A DNA stretch of 64,000 bases from Dryas octopetala (GCA_963921425.1 OY992838.1:14446001-14510000); one strand, 5' to 3'; shown: positions 47,142 through 61,204, numbered from the stretch's first letter. The notes: a model not told the origin generated them from the sequence alone. Translations and numbers: made by a program.

Positions 47142-48017
47142 ATAATAATTAGTTGTGTCCAGTAGAAAATTATATTCCAATTAAAGACCATATTTGATCC
47201 TGGTTATTAGGCAAACTGCAAACATCACTTGAAGAGCCGTACGATAAAACTGTATAAAATTAAAAGATTACATGTCATTTAAACCAAAAAGCCTATTCAT
47301 ATATCAGTCCAAATGGTTTATGAATCAACCTCAAACAAAACCTTATTAGAAACGGGTAATAAGAGCAAATGGTGATTCTTTTTTTATTTTTTATTTTTTT
47401 CTATTTCAACCCCCCAAAAATTTCCCAAAAAATTAAAACCCAAAGAATAATGATAAAATTACTTTTTGACACAATCATAATCATAAACAAAATTCTTTCA
47501 CCTTTTAGACACAATTAAAAAGAAACAGTTGATGATGAATAAGGTTGCTCTATATCTTTATTCTTTCTCATCATATCTATGTATATTTTCTAGGATATGT
47601 AGATAACATATTATATGTTATTCATATGGCTAGCTAGTCTTGGCTCTTTATTAATCTTTTCATCTTTGAAAGCAAAATTGGTCTCTACATAAGATTGAGA
47701 ACTTGTCGTTTAGATCTGTATTGTTTTCCTGAGGATCATAGTAGATCTGCACATGCAACATACAACATTATGCAACATACAACATTATGTATATTATGTA
47801 AATGGACGAACATAAGTTTTTCAATAAAATATGAAATGATTGTAATGATAATCGAATGGCTAAATAATTTCTGATTTGATTGATTTTTTGTAAGGTTAAT
47901 CTTTGAATGGAGACCTAAAATATGAACGGTTTGAATATGAGATTACATTGTGTAGTGAGCCCAAAATAGTGGTTAATATTGTATTATTTTACTAACTAGT
48001 TAGCTCTAAAGCATTTT

Positions 48018-48051
<34 letters not shown>

Positions 48052-51000
48052 TTTGTATACAAGCTAGCTTAGCAAAGTGTGTATACACATTGTTGATGCA
48101 CAAATTTCCTAAAATCATCAACGACAATTACACAAGCGAACACAAAGATATATAGTGATTCACCTGATCTCAATGAGATCCACGTTACGTCCGCTTGGTT
48201 GTGATTAGAGTTTCACTATGAACAATTAAAGAATATAGAGAGATATTAGAGCCCTAAAGGAGGCGTTATAAGTCTCTCCCAAACTAAAAAGGTGGAGGCC
48301 CTTATTTATGATAGATGATAAGACCCTCACCTTTACAATTACTCTAAATGGGTTATAACACATCTAAGGCCCAATTATGATACAAACAATAAGGCTCTAT
48401 ATAATTCTAGGACTCAACATGACACAAAATAGGTATCAACACACACTAATACTTAGGATTCATAATTGAGCTTGATTTAGTATTGCCAACAAGAAAGTCA
48501 CATTAAACACTCATAATTAATAAAATAGTAAGTCTAATGAGTAGTTATATATTAAAAAGTATATAAATAACCAACATCTATATGCATGTACATATATAAC
48601 AACCGTCACAATGTCAACCAATGTCAATTTGACAATAAATAAATGATAACAACGACTACTCCAAAAATCGTTGTTATATATTTGTGTATAAATTAAAATA
48701 TCATTTGCCACATAAAAGTGTCGGTATGATCATAAATATAACAAGTAATACTCATTGTTTTCCTAATCAACTTTAGACTACACCCACCTAGTTTTATCCT
48801 TACAATACGATGGCAATATAATCTCTTTAAAATACAAAAGTGGAAGAGTTTAGTTCCAGACTTAAAGTACATGAGAATCCAAAAGCCCACTGACCCAAAA
48901 AAAAAACAAAAAAAAGAACCTAGAAGCCCATCTATTAGTAAGAGTGAGGCTATGCAGACCACCTCAGTTGTTGAGTTGACCACCCTAACATATTTTGTCC
49001 AACTTTTTTCCTATTTTACCCTTTATTGCAAAAAACATGATGAAATCACCCAGATCTATTCAGTGGTTATCTACCCAAACATTCACCAATATTCGGCAGA
49101 TAGGTATCAAATAAACACAAATATTTTGGCAAATAACTGTCGAATACATTTTTCATTTCCATTTGGTGGTTATCCACCGAATAATCTACCAATGTTCAGC
49201 AGATAACTGTCGAATAACTATAAATATTTCGGTAGATAACTGTCAAATGACCTGACGAACAAAATTAAAATTTTTTGTTTTAAGGGTAAAATTGAAATTT
49301 TAAAATAAGGTGGTTAACTCAACAGTTTAAGATAGTCAGAATAGCACTGGCCTATTAGTAATTAGCATAGTTGGGCCGTACTATAGTCCAACCCATCCTT
49401 CCTCTGCCATATATTATGGAGTCCTTTTTTCTGGTGAGCATTACCATTATCATAGATGGGTGACACGTGTCTCATCATCTATGATTATCACACATCCATG
49501 ATTTTCACACATCCATAATGGTGGTAATGTTCACCGTGGTGAGCAAAAATGAATCCTATATTATGTCCAATCCCACCCATCATTCTCCTATTTCTTTTCC
49601 CCTTTCATGATTAATGGTGGTGATATCCACACTCCTTACAGAAGGTTATCCATGAGTGCAAAATAGCATTGTTATATATTTGTATTCTCCCAAAGAAGTG
49701 CAAGAAGCTTTTTATAAGATAATGCAAATAACACTTCCTTTCATAAAATATTTATTCCAAAATCTCTCAATTATGGTCGATCTACATCTAAAATGGCCTT
49801 TTTGGTCCATTTTTAGTATTTATTTTCAATCAATAAGTTTAACATCTTATGAGAGTAGATAAAACATATATTATTAAATCTCTTTCATGATTGTTATAGA
49901 TCGCTAGCTAGAAGAGTAAAAGAGGGGCCATGCCTTATGCCTTGGTTAATTAGGTTTGTGTCTCATTCAATATTTCAATTACTTGCATAAAGGGGAAATT
50001 CCAACGTTTCCATCCCGGACACTAAAGAGTGAGCAGGGTGTCTCCAGCCCTGGCCATGAATGGAAATGTTAGCAATATTTAAATACATAGACACCATTTT
50101 TTTGTAAGTTGATTTTCAAGTATGAATTCCCTCCATGAATGTAACACGTGACAAAACTCATGAAAATTGATGACAAAGAAACTTTTTGAAAAAAAAAAAA
50201 TGGTATATGATACACATAAGGATGAAAATATTCAGAAGTTATCTTGACCATTTAAAAGACAATTAGAATAAATGAAATTGCAAGAAGTTTTAGATTTGAA
50301 ATGGAATCAAAGTATGTGTATCATTGTGGTGGGTTAGGTTTGTGTCTCATGCCTTGTGTGGAAAGGGAAAACAGAAAACTGAGTGTTTCCAACCTTGGTT
50401 GTAAAGGGGATTAGTGACTTTATCAGAGTGATCCCATTCTAGTGCGAAATGTTAGTGTTAGCAGGCTCTCACATCCCTTACATATATACTTTTGGGATAT
50501 GCAATATTTGAACATAGACACCATCTATTTGTAAGTCGGTTTTCAAGAATGAGTTCCACCCATATGGACTTAAAACCCATAAATTAACACAAGATCGACT
50601 TGAGAGATTTGATGACAACCAATCAGGAAATTTTGAGATGTACGTATGATACACATAGGGAGAAGAAAATTAAAAGAGTTTATATATCATGACCATTTGA
50701 TCATCACATGGATGAAAAATTACAATAAATGATTGCAAGTTGGCTTTTAAAGATGAGTTTACCCAACAATTGTTAGAGTAGCCCAGTTGGAAGTCTGATT
50801 ATCAAACGGGTAAATTGTTTTTGATTTAGCTAATTTTTTGCAAGGATAATCTTTCAATAAAGATCTAAAATATAGATGGTTTCGATCATTGAAATATAAT
50901 ATGGATTGGGCCACAAGAGAAATCCCTTAAAAAAAAGGGATATTAGCATATTAGTCCTTTAAACTAATTTTTTATAGAGTCTAACACCATTACTTTTTTC

Positions 51001-51445
51001 TTAATAGCTAAAGCCCCATATTTAAAATCCTACGCCACATAGGATAACAACAATTCATTAGTTTCCTATTATTTACAAGTTTTGCGATTATGCAATTAAT
51101 GTTAATTTCAGATTTCTCTCCTTGACAAATCACTAAATTAGAGCGAATCATTAAATTATTAGAATTATGATTGTTCGTATTTAAATATAGAAAGTAATAA
51201 ATATGTGAGTTGTTTTTTTTATTAGAGATATGTTAGTTTTTTATTTTTTATTGGAGATATGTGAGTTTTTATGTTGTAGGTGTATGAGGTATTGTATTTT
51301 CATAAAATGTACGTTCCTTATTAAATAATTCTTATGTAGGTTTCCTTATTATATAATTCTCATGTAGGTTACTTATTAAAAAAATTCTAATGTAGGTTTC
51401 TTATGAATGATTTTGATGTAGGGTTTTTATAGTATATTTATTAAA
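47142..51445. other. Gene-poor AT-rich DNA
   Basis: No coding region is supported. It holds an alternating AT microsatellite at 48020-48048, diverged copies of the dispersed motif of 5868-6130 (near 47850-47950 and 50800-50910), and a diverged tandem duplication (about 50060-50250 against 50490-50700; shared CATAGACACCAT, TTTGTAAGT, TTTTCAAG). A stretch at 48091-48491 resembles a solo LTR but lacks proof. Confidence 0.5.
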
Positions 51446-51986
51446 GAGGAAATTACTGATTTGGTCCACTTATTTTATACCTAGTTTAATTTTGATCCAC
51501 AATTTTTTTTAGTTATGTTTTGGTCCACTAATTGTTTCACTTGTTCAATAAATGTCCAGATTTGTGACTTTAAATCCTTTGGGTTGTGTTTTCTTCAATT
51601 ATTATTGAAGTTATATTTCATCATTTCTTAGTCATAGGAACCAATTTGGAGTATTAGAATATAAGAGAATTGAGATTGGGTAAAATTTGAAAAATTAGCA
51701 GTTTCGGGTACTCTACTTTGGGGTCAATTATCTTAAGTTTTAGAACTTCAATTTGAATGATCTTTATATGGTTGTAAAGAAGAAATGCATAGCTTTTAAA
51801 CAAGTTTATGCTTGCTGAATTTGAGTGAGATTTGATAAGGTAAAAGGTAGACAAAATTTGAGAAAACAAATCTGGACCTTTATTGAATAAGTGGAACAAT
51901 TAGTGGATCAAAATAGAACTTAAAAAAAATTGTGGACTAAAATTGAACTAGGTATAAAATAAGTTGACTAAATCTGTAATTTCCTC
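51446..51986. mobile_element. Small MULE-type inverted-repeat element, copy 2
   Basis: 541 bp, the same family as 45057-45604 but with its core in reverse orientation. It starts GAGGAAATTACTGATTTGGT and ends CTGTAATTTCCTC. The 9-bp target duplication TTTATTAAA occurs at 51437-51445 and 51987-51995. No coding capacity. Confidence 0.9.
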
Positions 51987-53580
51987 TTTATTAAATGTAG
52001 GTTCCTTATTAAATTATATGGTAATGTAAGTTCTTATTTGAGTAATTCATGTAGGTTCCTTAGTTTTTTTTTTATACAAATGTTTGTTCCTTTGTTGTTG
52101 TAGGTCATTTGTTTATGAGAATTGTATGTAGCTAGGTTTATTATATTTTTTTGTTACTGTAGGATGAACACAAAGATGAAGGGCTTAATTATGAAATTGG
52201 ATGATTTATATAAAAACCCAAAACAATCAATTAAATATGGAAAGATCAATCATAAGGGATTTGGTTGAAACAACACGGGCCTTCGTGCTTGAAATTAGAC
52301 CAATACGTCAAATGAAATGAATAATGAGCATTAAAGCACCCAAATTTTAGGAAGAACAACAGCCGTTACAAAAGAATAGAGTCAAACATTTAAAAACAAA
52401 GTCAAACATGAGGATAAGGGTAAAAAAGACATTAAAAAAATCTTAATTTTGTAAAATATTGACTGAGAAATCTAAATATGGAAAATGGGTGAGTTGGCAG
52501 CTAGTCAAAGGGGTTAACTTGAATAAAAAAAAAAAAGCCATGGCTTTAAGTTAGAAAAATATGAGTTTAAAGGGGATTTTATGAATTTTCTATAAATAAA
52601 ATAATTTGAAGAATCCCTAAATGAATGGCTTCTATAACAAATTAAGCACAAGAAACACTACAAGTTAATCTAATCTAACTGCAATACCAATAGGCAATAA
52701 GTTAGGCTTTCAAAAGGCATGCTGTTTTTTTTTTTTTTGAAAAAAGATAAAACTTTGGTTGAAAAAGTGCATTATGCTTCATCAGGCTTTGTGCAAATCT
52801 TGATGATTAGAATCTCATTCCCACACTAGACATCACTATTAATTATCTATTTGAAAACATGCACCACCATAAGAATGAAAAATGTATGTGCTTGAAGCCT
52901 TGAATTCTTATTCTAATCTCCTTGGTGGGAATCAGTTTACTTCACTCATTTTCAGTTGTGAAGTTGAGGCAGCATCTCAATTTGCTACTTTCAACTTGTT
53001 TCTCTTCCTATTTGATACCCGTTTAGTGGCATTGTTCTATTTCTAATTTTCTAGACAATGGCTTTTGTCTTATTCTTTTCCTTTTAAAAGATTGTTTATT
53101 TTTTTTCTTGTATGATTGAATATTTTTTTTTCTTTGGTAGTCTAATTTTTTATACAGTCAAACTATTAATCTGGGTAAACTTGCACTTGTTGTATGAATT
53201 ATTCATTTAAGAGGTTACACATTTAATCCAATTGTGATTATCCATGGTGTCTCACAATTGTTTAAAATTTGTCCTTTAGGAGAATCTTTTATTCGTTTTA
53301 GTCCTGTCCACCTAAGGATAAAATTGTGGGAGTCAATAATTTATCTATTTAAAAAATTACACATATAAGGTGACGGTGATTATCCACGGACACATTTATC
53401 AAATTTGTTAATTAGAAGAACATATTTGTATTTGTATTTTGATCAAATTTTGTCATCAAAGTATGGTATATGTATACACATGTAAGTATCTAACTAGTTA
53501 AAAATATATCAGATTTAAAATTGATCTAAAGTTGAATAAATAAAATATAGTCACTTCATCTCTCTTTGATTCTAATATTT
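51987..53580. other. Gene-poor AT-rich DNA
   Basis: I see no supported gene, RNA gene or defined repeat in this stretch. Confidence 0.4.
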
Positions 53581-53800
53581 CAAATTAGTTTCTATTACTA
53601 AGGAATAATGAAATATAACTTATATTTTATTTATAATTGAAAAAAATACAATTAAAATGATTTAAAATCATCACTTAAAAAAGATCGTGGACCAAAATTA
53701 AACTAAATATAAAATAAGTGGACTAAAATTGAAATTAAAAAATATCATGAATTAAAATTAAATTAACTATGAAATAAGTGAGCCAAATTTGTAATTTCTA
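53581..53800. repeat. Degenerate partial copy of the small MULE-type element
   Basis: Motifs of the family survive in order (AATGAAATATAACTTATA, GATCGTGGACCAAAATTAAA, ATATAAAATAAGTGGAC, TTTGTAATTTC), but the left end and the target duplication are not recognisable. Confidence 0.65.
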
Positions 53801-53934
53801 ATATCAATAAAAAAAAAAAAAAACAGAGAATAAATTGAATAATATAGTAGTCGCTGTGGCTTCTCTCTTTACTTTGACATGGAGGAAGAATCTGGTGAGT
53901 TGCAACTTGCACGTACCTACACAAGTCACATGGG

Positions 53935-55765
53935 CTACGGAAGACGACCAAAAGGAATCGAATCCCCACGTGAAGGGTTTGGTGCACCGCGACACACCCA
54001 ATCTTAGCCCAGCCAGTATGCTTTTCGTGGCGGCAGACATTTATGCTTAATGCTTGATGAAGAGGGTGTGGATCCCGCGTGACAGATGTGTGACACGTGT
54101 CTAGATTCGAACAGCGGAATCAAGGGTCTCTGTCTGTCTGTCTGTTCACTGTTGTTGCCCTTTTTCCATTTCTCAGGTGGAAAAAAGGGAAAACCAAGTT
54201 CAAACCGAATGATCAGTTTTTAGAGAGGGAGAGAGGAGAGAGTGGTCAAGAAGTGTCAATTCAAGTCGGTTTCCACTTTTCTTTTTTTGTCAAAAATGAA
54301 TTTTTAGCTTGTTTTTGACTTTCTTTTGTCAAAATTTTGGGGCAAAGGTCGGTTTGAATTTCGGAATTTTTCGTGCTCTTTATTGCTTTTTTTGGCTCTG
54401 AAATTTTTTGGGATTCTTTTATTTATTATTCATTTTTTTTTTCTTGAAACTCAGTTCATTGAGAGTTTTGGGGTCTCTTTGGAGAGAGGGATTGGCTTCA
54501 ACTTTTAAATCTAAGCCCAGGTGAGCTTATGTTATTCCCCATTTAAATCACTAATTTTTTTTTAATTCATTTTGTTGATTTTAGTATCAAAATTCATTAC
54601 TGTATATAAAGAGCTTTAATTTCTCAGGTTTCTGCAGTGGGGCTTTAATGCTTTCCTAATGTTATTAGGAATAGGAGTTTCACTGAAATGGGTACTCAAT
54701 TATTGTCAAGACATTTGATATGTGTTAAGCAGTAACCCATAAAGCTGAAAATTCCCTCTTTGCTTGAAGTTGATTATTGCATTTGCATACCATTTGAAAA
54801 ACTTCAAAACTATGATCTGGTTAAGTACAGGATCATTTTCTTGTTGTAAGATTACTGTCAACGAGAAATGGTTAGCTGTATAATATGAATTATCAGATTA
54901 CTTGGAAGCTTTGCATATAACTAGAATATTAGGAATTCAAGTTCTATGTTTTTTGTAAAAACTGTTTGTGTACAATTAAAGCATGCTGCTATTAGTATTC
55001 GTTTGGAAACTTTGGAAAATTTGGGGGTGGAAACTACCTTTCAAATAAGAAGGTGCATTTTATTGGTAGTTTTTATCATTCAAATGATGCCATATGGTGA
55101 TGTTAAGCTGGATATAGATCAATGATTTTAATTTGGAAGTAGATGATTAGGATAGCAGGTCAATGTTGGATTTTTAAGTTTATCTTGATTTTTGAAATTA
55201 CAAAAAATTCTTTTACATTAATGTTTTAGGGCTTTTTGGTTAAAATATATTGGAATTGGATGTGTTGTTGATTTAGCAATTGGTTGATTGAGTTTCTGCC
55301 AGCTCCAAGCCATCAAAGTTTTTATAGATGAGCATGTTAATCTTTTAAAACATATCTCATAATTTAAGACAAAGAAACGAATTAGAGAAACTCAAAAAAG
55401 ATGCTTAACTTTTCCTTAACCAGAAGCCAGGATGCAAAAGAACAGGCATAAGAAAAATGATGCTGCCTTTTTTGCTTTAAACGAATAGAAAAAAGAGCAT
55501 CATTTGAAAATAATATCCTGCATATATAAACAAATGTGTTATCGCCTTTATTTGATGGATATGTTTTATGTTCAGAGTCACAAAACCTGCTTGCTGCTTT
55601 TATATAGATGATGAAGGTGATTGAAGAGTCTATTTGTTATTCTACTTATGGATCTGCCTAGAGTTAGAAAGCCTGTATGAGATGAAGTTTGTGAACAATA
55701 TCCAGGACGAATGAATTAGTTATTATAGGCTGTTATGGAGAACACTGAAAGGTAATAATTCTCAG
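53935..55765 (+). repeat. Tandem duplication unit 1: PIP5K upstream region
   Basis: 1831 bp, starting GTCACATGGGCTACGG and ending GGTAATAATTCTCAG. It contains an exon-like leader ending AAGCCCAG/GTGAGC at 54521 and intron-like sequence behind it. Repeated as unit 2 at 55766-57683. Confidence 0.93.
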
Positions 55766-57683
55766 GTCACATGGGCTACGGGCTACGGAAGACGACCAAA
55801 AGGAATCGAATCCCCACGTGAAGGGTTTGGTGCACCGCGACACACCCAATCTTAGCCCAGCCAGTATGCTTTTCGTGGCGGCAGACATTTATGCTTGATG
55901 CTTGAAGAAGAGGGTGTGGATCCCGCGTGACAGATGTGTGACACGTGTCTAGATTCGAACAGCGGAATCAAGGGTCTCTCTCTGTCTGTCTGTTCACTGT
56001 TGTTGCCCTTTTTCCATTTCTCAGGTGGAAAAAAGGGAAAACCAAGTTCAAACCGAATGATCAGTTTTTAGAGAGGGAGAGAGGAGAGAGTGGTCAAGAA
56101 GTGTCAATTCAAGTCGGTTTCCACTTTTCTTTTTTTGTCAAAAATGAATTTTTAGCTTGTTTTTGACTTTCTTTTGTCAAAATTTTGGGGCACAGGTCGG
56201 TTTGAATTTCGGAATTTTTCGTGCTCTTTATTGCTTTTTTTGGCTCTGAAATTTTTTGGGATTCTTTTATTTATTATTCTTTTTTTTTTTTCTTGAAACT
56301 CAGTTCATTGAGAGTTTTGGGGTCTCTTTGGAGAGAGGGATTGGCTTCAACTTTTAAATCTAAGCCCAGGTGAGCTTTTGTTATTCCCCATTTAAATCAC
56401 TAATTTTTTTTTTTTAAATTCATTTTGTTGATATTAGTATCAAAATTCATTACTGTATATAAAGAGCTTTAATTTCTCAGGTTTCTGTAGTGGGGCTTTA
56501 ATGGTTTCCTAATGTTATTAGGAATAGGAGTTTCATTGAAATGGGTACTCAATTATTGTCAAGAGCATTTGATATGTGTTAAGCAGTAACCCATAAAGCT
56601 GAAAATTCCCTCTTTTCTTGAAGTTGATTATTGCATTTGCATACCATTTGAAAAACTTCAAAACTATGATCTGGTTAACTACAGGATCATGTTCTTGTTG
56701 TAAGATTACCGTCAACGAGAAAATGGTTAGCTGTATAATTTATAGTTTGGGCAAGTAGCAGTTGGCATGCAGTGCTACATCTTTGGAATATGAATTATCA
56801 GATTACTTGGAAGCTTTGCATATAACTAGAATATTAGGAATTCAAGTTCTATGTTTTTTGTAAAAACTGTGTTTGTACAATTAAAGCATGCTGCTATTAG
56901 TATTCGTTTGGAAACTTTGGAAAATTTGGGGGTGGAAACTACCTTTCAAATAAGAAGGTGCATTTTATTGGTAGTTTGTTTGGATTTTTCTTTTTATCAT
57001 TCAAATGATGCCATATGGTGATGTTAAGCAGGATATAGATCAATGATTTTAATTTGGAAGTAGATGATTAGGATAGCAGGTCAATGTTGGATTTTTAAGT
57101 TTATCTTGATTTTTGAAATTACAAAAAATTCTTTTACACTAATGTTTTAGGGCTTTTTGGTTAAAATATATTGGAATTGGATGTGTTGTTGATTTAGCAA
57201 TTGGTTGATTGAGTTTCTGCCAGCTCCAAGCCATCAAAGTTTTTATAGATGAGCATGTAATCTTTTAAAACATATCTCATAATTTATGACAAAGAAACGA
57301 ATTAGAGAAACTCAAAAAAGATGCTTAACTTTTCCTTTACCAGAAGCCAGGATGCAAAAGCACAGGCATAAGAAAAATGATGCTCTCTTTTTTTCTTTAA
57401 ACAAATAGAAAAAAGAGCATCATTTGAATATAATATCTGGCATATAAACAATTGTGTTATCGCCTTTATTTGATGGATATGTTTTATGTTCAGAGTCACA
57501 AAACCTGCTTGCTGCTTTTATATAGATGATGAAGGTGATTGAAGAGTCTATTTGTTATTCTACTTATGGATCTGCCTACAGTTAGAAAGCCTGTATGAGA
57601 TGAAGTTTGTGAACAATATCCAGGATGAATGAATTAGTTATTATAGGCTGTTATGGAGGACACTGAAAGGTAATAATTCTCAG
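55766..57683 (+). repeat. Tandem duplication unit 2: PIP5K upstream region
   Basis: 1918 bp, directly adjoining unit 1, with the same order of landmarks: leader, AAGCCCAG/GTGAGC donor at 56369, intron, GGTAATAATTCTCAG end. It differs by a doubled GCTACGG at the start, an extra block of about 48 bp near 56740-56790, another short insertion near 56975, and scattered substitutions. This is the copy nearest the MORN exons. Confidence 0.93.
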
Positions 57684-57770
57684 GTTATCTGTTTCTCTCC
57701 TCCCTTCATTTTCCAATGTAATCAGGTTCCATAAATAATATCTTTTTTTTTTTTTTTTTTTTTTCTTCAG

Positions 57771-60700
57771 TGGTTTAGTGAGAAAGCCTTCTCAAATAGA
57801 GACATCTATGTTGGAAATTTTAAGGGAATTCTGCCACATGGTAAGGGTAAATACACATGGTCTGATGGAACAGTCTATGAGGGTGACTGGGAAGAAGGAA
57901 AAATGACAGGTAAAGGGCAGATAGTTTGGACATCAGGAGCACAATATGTGGGTGATTTCTCTGGTGGTTACCTTCATGGTTATGGCATCTTTACTGGATC
58001 TGATGGTACCTTTTACCGGGGTTCCTGGAGGATGAATATTCAGCATGGGACTGGAAAAAAGCATTATTGTAATTCAGATACTTATGAAGGATCATGGAAG
58101 GAAGGAGTACATGAAGGTAGTGGTAGGTATTCTTGGAGTAGTGGGAATACATATATTGGGTGTTGGAAAGCTGGGAAAATGTGTGGTAGAGGGGTCATGA
58201 AATGGGCCAATGGTGATCTTTTAAATGGTTTCTGGTTAAATGGGTTAAGAGATGGGTCTGGAATTTATAGGTTCTCAGATGGGGGATATTATTTTGGAAC
58301 GTGGAGTCGGGGCCTAAAAGATGGAAAAGGAACATTCTATCCAGCTGGAACTAAACATCCGCCCTTAAAGAAGTGGTGCAGCTCTCTGGGATATGATGAT
58401 GGAAAGAGTTTGCTGTCTGGATCATTGGTAAATTCAGAAGAAAGCAAGGCTAGACCAAGTGTTAAGCGCAGTTTTTCTGAGAAAATCTCCATTGGTGGAA
58501 TTTTAAGAAATTCAAGTCGTATATCACACAAATCTATGTCATTAGATAAAAACTGGGCCCATTTGGATCCTGCTAGAGAATTTAGATGTTACGACTCTTT
58601 ACGCACATTGTCCCATACCTCCGAGGAAAGTCATCATGAGACACAAGATAACAACAATTTTGTTTACGAGAGAGAATACATGCAAGGGGTGTTGATTAAA
58701 GAGAGAGTTAGGAATTATACAGAGATGTCAAAGAAAAGTAAACAACAGAATAAAATTTCAGTGAAGGAAGGAAAGAAGTCATGTATTGACATTTTTGGAG
58801 GCCATAGAAGCTATTATTTGATGCTTAATCTGCAACTTGGTATCAGGTAAATCGCTTGACCCACACCTTTGTAGTCTCAAACTATTAATACTTATGTGCA
58901 CAAAAATGACCATTTAATCTTCAATATCCTCTTTAGTTTGCATTCTTTAAAAAAAAAAAAAAAAAAAAAAATTCTCTTTTAGTTTGCATGTTCACATGTG
59001 TGTTTGATGTTTCTTATTCCATGTGTATTCACTGGCACAGAGCCCTCAATATTTTACCTGATGTTTGAAAATTGAAAATTGAAATTATTGACTTGGTGGA
59101 ACATTGGATTGCATAAGCATTTGGCTGCCAGTAATGTGTTAACTTAATTTAATGATCCCCAGGTGGCTGGATTATGCCATATGTTATCCTCTTTGGTTAT
59201 ATGTTTTTGGAATTGCTAAGTTTTGGTCATGATGATGAAGGTACAGGCTAAATCTCTGGTTGGTCACCTTTAAAAAAATGGAAGTAGAAGGAAATGGATT
59301 TTCAGGAAGTCCATTTGTGCGATTTTTATTTTTCTGATTTTTATAAGTTAACAATTTAGACCTATATAACATAAACTGTCACTTTGAGCTATATTTTTTT
59401 TTAACAATAAGAATAACTTTCAAGCAATATATATGATGATTAAATAAATTTGAACTCCCAGATGAAATCTCAGTTTAATTGGGCAGATCCATTCTCTGCC
59501 AAAGTATTATAATTTTGATAGGAATTTTTACACTTACTAAATATTCTGTTTGAAGTTCACAGGTACACTGTTGGGAAGATCACACCAGTTCCTGTACGTG
59601 AAGTTCGATCTTCTGATTTTTGGAGACCGAGCCAGAATAAGGATGTATTTTCCTAGAAAGGGATCTCAGTTTACACCTCCGCATTATTCAATTGATTTCT
59701 ATTGGAAAGATTATTGCCCTATGGTCTTCAGGTAATAGTTGCCTTATGCACATTGCCTAACCTATGAAAGTGAGTGAGATAAAGCTTTCTGCATTTGGAT
59801 TGTTTGGTTTCTAATGAGAGCATATTTGTCTGCATAGGTCTCAATGAATGGAAATCCTAAACTGTGGATTATTATCTTTCATCATAATAATAGATAAAGT
59901 CAATCCCCAGTTCCGGTTTTGGTTGATCTGTCAGACTTTGTTTTTTGTTTTGTTTATGGAAAAGAACTAATCTATGAAACCTCACTTATGAAATTTTTTG
60001 GTGATAAATGATAAGGGTAAATTGGTAAAATACACATATGTCAATTGCAACAGTTGTTGTCTCGACATTTCTCCCTCTACACATGTAACTACCTGCTGCG
60101 CTGCTACTAAATTTTTTTTTTTTTTTCTGTAGTGTCCTAACAACTATCAGCCACTTGATCACTATTAAAGTCATTTGAGTAAATTACATTGATTTCCAGG
60201 TACAGAGACTTCCCTCCATTTTTTGAAAATAACACTAACCTTTTCTGTCAGTGGATTTCTGCAGAGCTTTTAGTACTGATTATATATTAATGAGGTAAGC
60301 ATGTGATACCTATCTACACCTAAAGATTCCCTGACCTGTGGAGTCACAAGTAGCCCTTAGGTCAATGCCCAACTGTAGTCTGTTAAAATATAAAGTAATT
60401 GTTGGGTGTTGACTGAAGCCTAAATAGCTTAAGTTTTTGGGGATAGTGGTAAACTCACAGAATCAAATATTGTATCAAAGATAGGGGTCTTATTTTCAAA
60501 TCTCTGCTTCATTGCACTGCCTCCCTATTTAAGTCAACTATATCACATGTTGTGCCCCACAATCAGGGGGAACTTGGGTTCACACATGAGGGAGAGTGTT
60601 AGAAAATAAACTATTATTGGCCCACGTCCTAATAAAGCTTTTGTTAACACTAAAAGATTGGCAGATAATGGCTCTTTCACAAGAAGGCATAATGGTTCTT

Positions 60701-61204
60701 TTTCCTTTGTGTTGTTCTGAGCCTCTGACCGTGAAATGTTTTTCCTTATGTGTCTGACTACGGGCTTTGGTGCTTTGAAGCATATAATAGTTCTCATTAC
60801 CTAGTATCATCAAAATCATAAGCGTTCTCAACGTTCTCAATAGTTAATTTTCTCAATTTGATTCATTCTTATGTTTTTGTTTACTTGGTGTAATATGCAG
60901 TATATGCTTCTTCTTTATGTATTATATTTGTCTTTATCATATACACCTTGTAACCTCACAAGAATATGTTTCTGCTATATCCTATGCAAATAAGCATGTT
61001 TGAATCTCTTTCTGCCTAATTAAAGAGTTGCATTTCAGGAATTTAAGGGAGATGTTTAAATTAGATGCAGCAGAGTACATGATGTCCATTTGTGGTGATG
61101 ATGGCTTAAGAGAGCTTTCTTCCCCAGGGAAAAGTGGCAGTACCTTCTATCTTTCTCATGATGATAGATTTGTGATTAAGACTCTAAGGAAAACTGAACT
61201 CAAG
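57771..61204 (+). CDS. PIP5K9-like phosphatidylinositol-4-phosphate 5-kinase, partial, with frameshift
   Basis: Exons 57771-58846, 59563-59731 and 61039-61204 with GT-AG introns. Exon 57771 codes eight MORN repeats (YVGNFKG... to [20 protein letters not shown]), then [17 protein letters not shown] and [12 protein letters not shown]. The next exons carry [34 protein letters not shown], and [19 protein letters not shown]...[18 protein letters not shown], the start of the kinase domain with its ATP-binding Gly loop and Lys. Plant PIP5Ks make PI(4,5)P2 at the plasma membrane. A T5 run at 59617-59621 shifts the frame by +1 in the middle exon: SSDF is followed by sequence that hits TAG unless one T is skipped. 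The first in-frame ATG is at 57903; an upstream coding exon is probably missing or unseen. The catalytic core is not in the window. Gene or recent pseudogene is open. Confidence 0.85.

Noticed and set aside
46529-47191. 220-codon open frame on the minus strand
   Set aside because: The translation is only Phe/Pro/Ser runs from a purine-rich tract inside an inverted-repeat element.
48091-48491. Possible solo LTR starting TGTTGATGCAC and ending GCCAACA
   Set aside because: The ends look right, but no 5-bp target duplication flanks it and no second copy is in the window.
54097-54318. 73-codon open frame repeated unchanged in the duplicated PIP5K leader (also 55945-56166), as a possible conserved upstream frame
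   Set aside because: The frame starts at GTG, not ATG, and contains no Met codon. Its conservation follows from the recent duplication.
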